Below, piece after piece: positions 44,161 through 55,400 of a DNA stretch of 64,000 nucleotides. This stretch comes from Dendrophyllia cribrosa. Its lineage: Eukaryota > Cnidaria > Anthozoa > Scleractinia > Dendrophylliidae. The first letter of the stretch is position 1. Every line of letters starts with the position of its first letter. The translations under genes and the position numbers were made by a program. The stretch lies in contig JAJLRJ010000009.1 in assembly GCA_024195265.1 (NCBI GenBank), positions 11,040,291-11,104,290 on the forward strand, given 5' to 3'. The notes under the pieces are model-generated. The model was given only the letters and a program-made list of their open reading frames with translations, had not been told where the DNA came from and searched no databases.

Positions 44161-45211
44161 CTGCTTTCAAGGTATTAGGTTCGGCTCATGAAAAGTTCGG
44201 CGTCTGAACCGGGCCTAACAAGAACAAAGTGAATCCAGCGATGACAATAACTAATTTATTGTAAACGAATATGAACAACAATATTAAAGCTTAAAGATAT
44301 TTCGCATTTGATGTCCTTTGATGAATAAACCAAATTTATGTCTTTCGTGAAAGTACAAATTCGCATTGTTTTATTGAAATATGAGAGAACTGGACACGGT
44401 TATAATTATGCGCTAAAGGTCAACTTTCATATGTCGTCATTGGATCTGTTCCTCGAGTGAAAATATATCCTTGCGTTTTTCTGCTGAACAGAATATGTAC
44501 TCCTTAAATATCACACATAACATATCGAGGAAAAATTTACGGTATTTTAAAAGATATCGAGCCGTGTTTATAATATAAACATACCGTACATTGCGTTACA
44601 CGTTCAAAAGATAAATTTAGCAATCTTATCGGTCCTCTGATCGTGGAACGCTTCCACGAACTCGAGTGTCTCCTCCATCAAATTGACTAAGCACATGTCT
44701 AAATTCAAAATTTCTATTTAACTACATTTCGACACCGATCCCAATCCTTTTACATACCTCCAGCAGCTCAAAAAGGTACCCGGCCCTTTCGGGCGGAGGA
44801 TCCCCGTATTAGCAGGTATTAGGTCTTATCAAAATTCAAAAGCAATTAAAAGCAGATTTAAATTCTAAAATGTTTATACAATTGCAGAGAGTTTAAAGCG
44901 CAAGTATAGACATTTTTAGTAAGAAATGTATGGAACGGCCATCTTGGTGCCCCACTCAGTAGGGGAAGTGGCGGCCAAAACTTCAAAGTCTTAATTACAG
45001 CCATGCCAAAATCTCATCACAAAATATTGGATTCACTATAAGTTCCATTAAATCGTCTTATAAGCATCTATAATGCAAAAATAACTTTCAACTGGTTCAA
45101 TTTTGTTTATTTTCATGGCTTATGTGAAATAGCGTGACGAATTTCGTGACACATAATTCGAAAGCAAAATATCGTTAAAACCTGAAACGTTTTCTGAAGG
45201 ATTGTAATGGC

Positions 45212-45590
45212 GAATTTCAGCCCGGTTGACCGGGCTGAGATTTCAGCCCGGCTTCCGAAAGAAATCCTCGTAAAATGATGTTAGCGATTACATGAACAAA
45301 GTTTCAGCCCGGGCTGAGTTTCAGCCCGGGCTGAAAATTCCAGCCCGGTTTCAGCCCGGCCAAACGGGCTGAAATTCGCCATGTAATCGCATCAGAATTT
45401 CAGCCCGGGCTGAAAAGTGACTTTGGGCACGCGCAGTCGAATCTTCGACGCCATTTTGATTATCTTTATCAATCTTCTCGCGTAATTTCAAACTTGGCGC
45501 CCGGGCTGAAATCTCAGCCCGGGCTGAAATTTGTCATGTAATCACAACGAAATTTCAGCCCGGGCTGAAATTCGCCATGTAATCGGCCCC
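45212..45590. mobile_element. MITE built of repeated TTTCAGCCCGGGCTGAAA palindromes
   Basis: The ends (TGGCGAATTTCAGCCCGG and its inverse CCGGGCTGAAATTCGCCA) are inverted. Between them the palindrome TTTCAGCCCGGGCTGAAA or half of it recurs about ten times. Non-coding. Confidence 0.8.
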
Positions 45591-46028
45591 TAACAATGGT
45601 ACCCACATACCGTGTTTTAGATTTTTTATTTTTTATTACGTCAGGTGAAATAGGGAGTACCCCCCCCCCCCGGGCATACGCATCGATCGAAGCATTGAGT
45701 GAGGTTCACTTGTTGCCTGCTTCACTACGTTTTGGTATTTTAAAAATTGATTACTGTAGGGCTTACCCTGAAAACATATCGGCAGTATTCCTATCGGTTT
45801 GTCTAGGTTTTCACCACTGTTACCAGTTCACTGATTCTTTGCGTTCGCGCCGGACCCTGGGGGGTACTCCCTTATATAAACTTCATAGGTATGTGCGGCG
45901 CCAAAGGGTTTGCTTTTTTAGCCATTTTGGTTGTGTACTCTGGTCTGGAATTGAGAATGGTCAGGAGCCTAGGCTCCTGGAATGGTTTAACACATATTTT
46001 GGTCTGAAATAGCGGTAAGGATTTCAAG

Positions 46029-47236
46029 TAGCCTGCAGAACAGGCGTTATTTTTTTAAGCGTTTCAGGCGAGCGCGGCAGGCGAGCGCGAAGCGCGAGGC
46101 GAGCGCTGAGCGCGAGGGGAGAAAAAAATAACGCCTGTCCGCACACCATTGTTTGTGCCCTTCCGCCCCCATACACACCCCAAATCACCAACCAATCAAA
46201 CGCAAATGCAAAACGGCCTATTTTGGCCCCATATGGTGCGAGAGCCAAACCGACCACCGGCGAAGGTATAAAATGTCCTGATGGTTCTGCGCCGAACATA
46301 CGCCAGCTACTCAAAAGAAAGCATTTGCAGAAGACTTGCAGATTCTGGTGTCCGAAACTGTGAAGCGTTCCAGTTCTGTGACAAGTTTTCGGCAACCCAT
46401 TAGGAGAAGACCGTAAAGGAGCCAAGATCTGTGAAATTTTATCCCAGCTTGGACTTCATGTCGAAGAGTCACACGCGTAAAATGGCAAGCACGCACGACT
46501 TTACATGTAACCTTATGCTTTTTAATGCCATTTGCTCCTATTTGTTTTAAACGAGTGTACATTTAGCTTGTTTTGGAGGATTTTGGTGCTGACCGATTGA
46601 ACTTTTGTAAAAAATGCCGCGTGCATGCAATGGACGGAAGGTCAAATCTGTCTATTGTGATTTCCTGTAGTTTTTGTTCTCGATAAATTATGAGCATTCT
46701 TTTTTTCATTGCGGTTAGAGTGTTGCTTTCGGCATGTTAGTTATATATACGAACGATTTTCACTTCTTCTTCTCTGAAATGACAGGATCTGAAATGAGAT
46801 GTCGCCCTTGCATGTCTATCTTCTATCTTGCCATGTTTTTGTCACGCTGGGCCCAGCTATTTTAGTTTTCGTAGGAATTGTCACGAAAATCGATCTTTAG
46901 ATTCAAGCTTAGCAGAGAGAGATGTAGCTTTAAAAGTTAGCCATTTATTTTGTAGAGAATTGAAGTTTACGTGAGGTTTGTGAATTGAAGTTTACGTGAG
47001 CTGTGATTTTATTATCGGTTCCGCTTCGTCGGTCTAGTGTCTGTTTTGTTTACGCCGTTATTATGTGTCATACCATTATGATCACATGATATCGAGCAGC
47101 CAATTGGATAGCCGCGTTCATATATGAACGCCGGAACAGCACGAACAATGGTGTGCGGACAGGCGTTATTTTTTCTCCCCTCGCGCTTCGCGTTCACCTG
47201 AAACGCTTAAAAAAATAACGCCTGTTCTGCAGGCTA
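46029..47236. mobile_element. 1.2 kb element with ~120 bp inverted ends
   Basis: TAGCCTGCAGAACAGGCGTT at the left; the inverse, with GGACAGGCGTTATTTTTTCT and AACAATGGTGTGCGGACAGG, at the right. The left arm has extra GCGAGCGCGAAGCGCGAGG repeats. No transposase recognised. A TATA-like GGTATAAAAT near 46265 lies inside. Confidence 0.8.
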
Positions 47237-47670
47237 GATTTCAAGAAGCGCGACGCACGCTACCCAAATTTTCGGGGAGTACTCCACCCCCCCGGGGATC
47301 GCTACCGAGAGCCGCGAGAGGCCGAATAAGTCGAATAACTGAGCAGGGCTCCTGGAATAAGTTATTCCTCATTTGATCTAACACGAACCTTAGTTTTGTA
47401 AGACTTTGACAATGATTATCTTCAGAAACAGTTTGTTTTCACCGCCAATATTAATACTTTTAAACAATATAACATACGAATTTTAATATATTTTCACTGG
47501 GATCCCCGGCAAACAATTCAATTCCCGGGCCGTGATCAGATATGGGCAGAATCAGCCCGAGGAGATTGGGAGCGGTTGGCTCCCAGAGGAGAAGAGTGGT
47601 TCATCGCTGTCGGGAGGAGTTGTGGATGAAGCTATTTGACGGTCGTCCCTTTCGAAAAGACTTGAGGCAG

Positions 47671-47955
47671 GTTTTGGCCATAGTTAATCGAGAGACTGGT
47701 TATGAAACCTTGCAAATTTCAATGGCGATAACAAAGGAGCTACAATTTATGTTGAACCGACCGTGACCGTGCACATCTTTCGTTTTTTTTATCACACCCT
47801 ATGACTGAATAACTGCTGGAACAAAAGATCAACATACTTTTTTATTGTGTTGTGCACGGCCATGGCCAAAAAAACGATAACAAAAAGATTGAACAAAGAC
47901 AATTCTCTGAATTCTCAAGTTTCACAACCAGTCTCTCGATTAACTATGTTTTGGC
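47671..47955. repeat. Inverted repeat, ATAGTTAATCGAGAGACTGG arms
   Basis: TTTTGGCCATAGTTAATCGA... at 47672 has its near inverse at about 47920-47955. The small open frame at 47542-47766 overlaps the left arm and has no known domain. Confidence 0.55.
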
Positions 47956-49407
47956 GTGAGGCGAGCACTTTCCTCCTGAACACAAAGAATATGGCTACGT
48001 AATACGTCCCCCTGGGCCACATACTACACAGCGCATACTAGTAATCTCAGGGGCGGATCCAGGGGGGGGGGGTGGATTGGGTGGCTAGCCACCCCCGTTG
48101 AGACCAGTGGCAGGGGTTTTGACCGGCTGTGAACACCATTTTGCCCGGCTGCTTTGAACATCTAAACCTTATTTTTACCGCCAACAAGTTAAATAATTTA
48201 CTAACTTGACCTTTTTGATGCGTGTTCTAAAAAATAAAGCATATTTCAACTAAAAAAAAAACAACGAAGTTATTGCTTATTTACCGTACCATACCTCCCG
48301 TTGCTCCCTGTACAGAAGAAACGTGATAAACAACTGAAATCGCCCCACAATGCATTGCCAGCTTAGTGCTCTGCATTATGTTCTGCATGATGTCACTGAG
48401 TTGCAAACAAGTTCCACATGTGTTATGGCGACAGGAAAAATGTCAGAACGGTCGATTAAACAATATTTTTGTATTCAGCTTGATGACTTGATGTCCGCGA
48501 CTACAGATATCTGTATTCATTTGATTAAAACTGTAAAAACGTTATACAAGTGGTTTTGAAAAAACTAAAGAAAAAAAAACAATGAATGTGATTGGTGAAG
48601 GGTTTGACGGGTAATAAACTCAACTGACTGGTGATGACAAAGTTAATAAAACACATGTTATATCGCTAGTGATATATATGTGTTCGGGAAAACACATATC
48701 ACGGGGCCGGGAAACACATATCACTGCAGTGACACCGGAAGATTTGTCATAGCCCTTTATCGGTCGATCGTCGTACCCTGCTCAAGTCCAGCGCGAGATT
48801 AGCATAGCACGCGCGAAGCGAGAGGCACGAGATCGAGGTAGAGAAGAAAAGAGAGCTCTTTGCGCTGCACATGCAGCTAACAAAGTCGACGTGGTCGAAA
48901 ATTTGCATGAAAAACAGGACAAGAGAGCGAGAATGAGCTAATTAATTTTGAGAATATCGAGGCAATTAACTAAACGGCGATACGATACGTGCAATATTTT
49001 TAGCCATCTGGTTTCCGGGCTTTTCACAGGGCGCTATCATCCGGCCATTGTGCTTTCGTTTACTCGTTGCGAAGTGGCGGTCAAATACAAAGTGTAATTG
49101 GTAACGACAGACTTTTGTTCGCTTTGCTGATGCCCGATAAGAAAGAATAATGTTTCACTTGGAGCCGTTCCGAAAGCACCTTCCCATGGCGGCCGTTATG
49201 GATGGATCTTTCTAGTAACAGTCTCGCTGCTATGTGCCGGTAAATATTGTTTCAAAATGACAAACAGTCGAACTAAACACATTTTCGACTTCTTGTTTAT
49301 GTTCGAAGTGCATGTACATGTTGGATTCCAACCGTGACGGCTCTTTATACAGTATTTCTATATTATTTGGCGCCATCTGGCAGGTAATATCTGGTTTATT
49401 CTCGCTG

Positions 49408-49415
49408 TATATAAG
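49408..49415 (+). promoter_or_regulatory. TATA box of the guanylate cyclase gene
   Basis: TATATAAG is placed 53 bases before the start codon at 49468. Transcription would begin about 30 bases downstream, near 49440, giving a 5' leader of roughly 30 bases. Position-based inference. Confidence 0.5.
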
Positions 49416-49467
49416 CTTAGCTCCCGCTGTTGCTGGCTGACTTCAAGTATTCGTCCTTCGAAGCAAC

Positions 49468-52400
49468 ATGTACGGCCTGATTCTGGAGAATTTCCGTGTC
49501 GAAATACTTGAGAGATACGGTGAACCCGTGTGGAACAAAATTGTGGAAAAATCCGGAGTAAGGAATCACACATTTGCAACGCACAAAATCTATTCGGAGG
49601 ACATCATGGTTCGCCTCATGCAAGCAGCATCAGAAGTGACTAAACACAGTTCGAACGAAATTACTGAGGATGTTGGTTTCCATTTTCTTGGGTTTATAGG
49701 GCAATATGGCTACGACCGAATTTTAAAAGTCCTTGGAAGACACATGAGGGATTTCTTGAGTGGCTTGGATAATCTTCACGAGTACTTGCGATTCACGTAC
49801 CCCAAATTAAAAGCACCTTCGTTTTTCTGCGACGACGAAACCGAAGAAGGTCTCAAACTTCACTACCGCTCCTCACGAAAAGGATTTCTGTATTACGTGA
49901 TCGGTCAGATCAAAGCTGTTGGTCGATTTTTCTATCATTTAGATGTTGGGGTCGAAGTTTTGGAGTACACTGAAAATAAGGAAGGTAGCAATGCCTTGTT
50001 TCAACTCACGTTCGACAACAGTGTGTATATGGAGTCACGCCGAAGGCCAAAGCGGCATTCTGTCATTTCATTGAACGGGGACACCGAAAACTTGAAGATC
50101 CCCATAGACGTATTTTACGAGGTGTTTCCTTTTCACATTGTTTTCGATCAAAACATGGTGATTTCCAGCACTGGGAATAGCTTGGAAGCGATCTTAAGTG
50201 ATCTTCCTGGAAAAATGGTAGCTTCGCGGTTCACTTTGATTCGACCCTTCATGGAATTTACGTGGGAAAATGTAAGTTTTATTCTATTATTATTAATTTG
50301 TATATTATTATGAAAGCTTTAGATAGGGTTGATTTTGATTCCTCATTAATTTTCTATTTGATTGTGAAAGCTTTAGGTACACCAGAACCAAGAAAAATAT
50401 TACTATGCGTTTGTATGGGTTTGATATTTATTTTGGTCACGAGGAACACAGAAATTAAAGCTAGTGTCCATTTTTCAGAAGAGGGTATAATGTCTGTAAA
50501 GCGTATTCAACTATTTTTCTCTTTAGATTAGTCCTTTTAATTTCGTTCTTTGAAAATTAACATCCGTTTGTAATCTATGTAACAGAAAAAATATTAGCAA
50601 AGTTTCCAATCTAGTACATAAATCTGTACTGTCAGAATTAATTTGTGGACTTCAATTTGTTATTTTCTTGTGTTGGAACAAATTTGAAAAAAGATGCACT
50701 GTATGTAGACGATATGAATAAATATTTATAAAACTTTGGATGTTACATGGCAACCTTTGCCAGATAATGTAACATCCAAAATTATGTGAAAGGCGAGCAA
50801 TGCAGCTGTTGCTATTGTAGTAATGTTGAAACTTTTTATTTGTTACGATATGATAGTTGGCTTTTTTTAGATACATGATAAATTAATTAGGTTCTCTGAA
50901 TTTTCTTTACACAGTCAAAATTTACAAAAAAAAAAATTTGCAGTCAAAATTTAGAACATGTGCCAAACAAGAATTTCTCACATAAATTTTTATTCGCGGA
51001 TATAAGATTATCTGTAATTTTATACAATTACATAGAAATTGATATCTAAGGCATATTTTGTGCAATTTTATGGCAAAACGTGACCAATCTATTATTTCTA
51101 AACATGACTGCCTTGTGATGTTTTTAGCAATAATGGTGAAAGTTAAGGTTGTCAAAATCTTTTCAAAATGTAAAATTGCCAATAAAAGGGTCCAGCACAT
51201 AAATAGCCAAAATAAAGACCAGAAATATTTTTTAACTATGAAAAAAAAAAACATCATGTTGCACATTTAGTCAGACTTTTTCTTAAAATGAGGATTTTCC
51301 TTTTAATAATAAAAATATAAAACAATCATCATATTTAGACTTCATACTTCCAAATTTAAAACTCAGTCATGCTAAATAATTCAAAATAATTGGCAGTATA
51401 TATGGCGGCAAGGCTAATGCAAATTATTTTTAGGTCTTCAAATTTACTATTAATGAACACATTTTTAATTTAACTTTTTGTGTTCATTTTCAGTCATTGT
51501 TTTATCAATCTTTGTTTCTGTAGTTTAAAATAACTGTAAAAAAAAAAACTGGTAAATTTTTAATGTTTTGTTTTGTTGAGAATTGATTTTTTTTCTCATC
51601 AATACTGAGAAACATTTTGTTTATATTAATGCAATTGGACTTGTACATGTGTTACTGTGTTGCTTCTAGTACGTGCATGTATCTACTTTTAAATGTTTTA
51701 TTTCCCTTCTCTTCAGTATGGAATACGACCGGAAATGTTTTCTTGTTGGGGGAGTAGTTTGACCAACTTTCTTAAGCCTTTCCATTAAACAAATTGATCT
51801 CAGTTCCAATTAGTGTTATCACATGCAGAGATATTGTGAAAGGAAATTATACAAAAACATTTGTCTGCAAAATAGGAAGCGCTAACTGCAAAGAATTTAA
51901 TTGCTACTAAAAATATCCTCCCAGTGCGGTAGGGAGTGAGGTTACATAAATTCAATACAAAAATCCAATTTGGCTCATTGTTGTATTTTGTAAACATTCA
52001 TACAACATGTATATTGTGTATGTTCCCTAGACTACACAGCTAATTTTGAACAAAATAAAATTAAGATAACCGAACTGCACGACTGTAAGTTTCATCAGTT
52101 AACTCAGGGAAAAAATGATAAAGTAGTGCAAAAATGTTAGTTATTATCAACACCGCATTTAAATATTTTACATCAGTACATCAGAAAGAAGCATAAATAA
52201 TTATTTTCCTTTGTTTGACAATATGCTATTATTTCCCATTTTTTAAAGGAATTACCTTTTTTCATTTTTTTAAATTTTATTTTTGATAAGTATTTAAAGT
52301 CATGATTCAATACAAACATACATATGTATGTAGGCTAACCTAAAATGGAGTGAAAAGATGCCATATCGTGCTTCAAAATGCAGGAAGAGGTGCCTCTACA

Positions 52401-55400
52401 AGCCAAAAACTTCAAAATTTTCTGGGGAAGAATGCCCCAGACCCAACTGATGCCAAGTCTCTCAGACACTTTAAAAATACTGATCTGCCAACTTGTAGAA
52501 AGCAATGAAAAAAAACTGTCTACCCCACTTGTGTTACACCCGCTTTCAGTGTTATGTGCATAGGCGACATCTTTCGACCATCGTTCCGCTATGTAGTCAG
52601 ACCTGGCATCCAAAGCATGCGTTTATCATAAACTTGGCGCCAAATGTGGCGGATTCTGAGTTTATTACTGCTATGAATATATTCGGTCTTCCGATTCCTG
52701 ATGGGGTAGAGAAGACTAGTCGAGAAGTTGTGTTATTTACAAAACTGCAAATGGGAAAGCAATTGGACAGCCGCTAAGTTTTCATCACCCGATCACAAAA
52801 GATCTGAGAGAGACCAAACATGTCATCAAGACAAAAATTAACTGTAACAGAGACATGAAAATTGATGTTTGTAGTTCTTAGTTGAGAGTCTCTCAACCAA
52901 ATCCTATGACATGACCATTCAAACAAAACCTCTTCAGCAGTACTTTTGCATGATACCATTTTTTCAATATTTCATAAATTAAATGAAGTTTGGAATTTTT
53001 CTCGAATTTTTTGAGACAATTCTGTAAACAAGTGCTCCAGTGATTCAGCATATGTTTGCACAAATTTACACTGATGTGAAAATTAAAGAAAAATGGCGAA
53101 CATTCTGGTGGTACATAAATGTACAACTTGTATACATGTATAAATAACTTTGTGTGGTCTCTAGAAGACATGACATTCTTTTCAGAATCCAGGCTGTCAA
53201 CTTCCTCTTTTTCCATAATTTTCTGAGGCCTTCCTTTTTTCTCTCTACTGTATTTTTTTTAGGAAAATCTCCAGGCAACTGAAAGATGCTGTTGTGTGCT
53301 TTAAAATATAGAAAAAGGTCTAAAACATCAAAATGTTCTTAAGGAGAATACCTTTAGGCCCCTAAAGGCAAACACTGGGTACCTGGCCCTTTAAAAATGT
53401 ATCTGCCAACCTGTAAAAACTCCACTTGTATTAAAACTGAAGTATCACTAAATATTTCATACATGTACTGTATGCATTATTTTTTCTTAGTTCATGATTA
53501 AGAAACATTTTAAAGGGGCTTTGATGTTGGGTTGTTGGGTCTATGCTTCATAGAATATCATGTACCCCTACTTTTTGATTTTTCCTGTTTTTCTTTTCCC
53601 TAATTAATTTGTTCGAAATTTTTCTATTTTCCCAATTTTCCTTCCCCCTATGCAATGCTTGAAATCAGTTGTATTTTAGGTGCATAGTACAAACCAGGTT
53701 TTGGAATGGCATATGCTTATAATTAATGAATTGATAAATGTTCAGGGACCTTGTTTCAATTTTTGAACAGGGAATCCACTTATATTCACTACTTGTAAAA
53801 AGGTTTGATTGCCTTTAACTTTGGCTTAAACCACCAAGATCCTTGACAGCTTTTAACTGTCATTTCCTGTGTATCCTCAAACATCCTTCTAGTAATCAGC
53901 ATCAAGATCATATAATATTTATTTTTGAAGACCCTAAAATTAAAATACAATGCAGTAATACATATTTTTATGTGCTAAATGTTAAATGCCGTGAAGTACA
54001 GGTCATTGAAATATGCCAGAAATAATAGTTGATGTCAAATCAGCTGATCAATAATGCACTCTAGAGTATTTTTTAACTGTCAATGAATTAGTGAATTGCT
54101 GTTTATCATGGAATAGAAGTTTTTTTTGACACTTGCCAAAGGTTGTTGGCACATTTCAAGGAGTACTTACAAGATATAGTGCTAAATGGCTTCCGGCTTT
54201 AGTATTTAATGTGAATTTAAAGTATGGATTCCAGTTGATAATTCAAACAGGATATAAAATCATGACAGTAGTTTAAAAGTATGGCTCATCAACTTTTCCT
54301 GACGGATATTTTTATCCTATTAGTTTACATACATTTGTTAAACTTCCAGAATCCATATTATGTGAAAGCAATTCATGGAATTTACATTGTAACTTCTTAA
54401 CAGATGCTATCAATATTGAAGGGTTTAACCCTTCAAGGACAAGTGATGATCAGCATCAAATTTCTCCTTGTAATATCAATGCTTAATCAATCAGAAAGGT
54501 CATGAGAATTAAAGGACATGATCACCCAAGATGAATGTGACATTTAATATTTTAAGAAAAACATTGCCCCAATTTTTTTGGCTGGTATTTGCTTTGTTTT
54601 TCAGAAATAAAGTATGCAAGAAGTTCATGTTGCCTATAGGGCCTCTTTTTGGCCCAAAAAACCTTTCGTTTCTCCTGACACTGAATGAAAATTTAATCAG
54701 CAAAGCGATGTGTTTGGAATAAATTGGCGACATTAGCCCAATCTGAACAAAACATAAAAAGGACCCGAAAAGTCGATATACGTAGGTCAGTTTTGCCCAC
54801 AGCCTTTCAATAAATTTATTGGTATACATGTTATGGTTCAAATTGTAATTATACCAGTTTAATTTTTAGTTTCATTTGTCTCAGATTTATTTGACACATT
54901 AAGGAAGACAAAAATCAAACTGCTAAAAAAGATTTGAGTTTGAACATACACATTTTATGTATTAATATTTTTTTAATCAAAGGAATTAGCATTTTCCTCA
55001 AAGCCAGTGTTCGACAAATTAATATTTTCCTATAAAACGTGTATTGTGTCAAAGTTACTTGCCCAATTGCATTGAATGGTTGCCCAATGGAATTTTGCTA
55101 TAAAATATCTTCATCGTAAAAAATCTGACCGATTTCTGTAAAACAGTGAAAACCAATCTGGATCCACACTTGAGTTGGAAGTTTATCATTAAATCTTCAG
55201 TAACGTTTTTGTGATAAGGCAATTTATGTACATGTTCAATGACATTTGATTTTTACAGGTAAAGACTCACACAAATGTTGTGTTTGAAGTCCAGTCAACA
55301 GAGGCTATAGCACTGCCAATGGACACTGATCTGAAGATAAATGGAGAGGTGACAGAGAATGGCACAGAAAAGGAGGAGTCTGACAATCTCTGTTTCATCC

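Larger units (their letters stand above)
42116..44215. mobile_element. 2.1 kb element with TAA target duplication (PIF/Harbinger-like ends)
   Basis: GGCCCGGTTCAGACGCCGAA at 42116 and its inverse ending at 44215, with TAA directly outside each end (42113-42115, 44216-44218). The ends match the 120 bp MITE at 11700-11819. The only coding remnant inside is a hAT transposase fragment on the minus strand, which does not fit the ends, so a nested insertion is inferred. Confidence 0.8.
36132..49407. other. Intergenic region rich in nested transposons
   Basis: The BLTP3 3' UTR should begin at 36132; an AATAAA was not found nearby (an ATTAAA is near 36635), so its end is unknown. No host exon recognised. 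Much of 37000-47300 consists of the inverted-repeat elements listed separately. 36200-37080, 47300-47660 and 48000-49400 show only unclassified sequence and short G runs (48062-48071). Confidence 0.6.
50272..55258 (+). other. Intron 1 of the guanylate cyclase gene
   Basis: GTAAGT donor and TTTTTACAG acceptor. About 5 kb of AT-rich sequence. Recognisable content: a diverged repeat pair (52335-52510, 53275-53430), a family C fragment and a family D MITE. No further exon needed or seen. Confidence 0.8.

Noticed and set aside
47542..47766. 74-residue arginine-rich frame as a gene
   Set aside because: Overlaps an inverted-repeat arm, no family recognised and no splice context.
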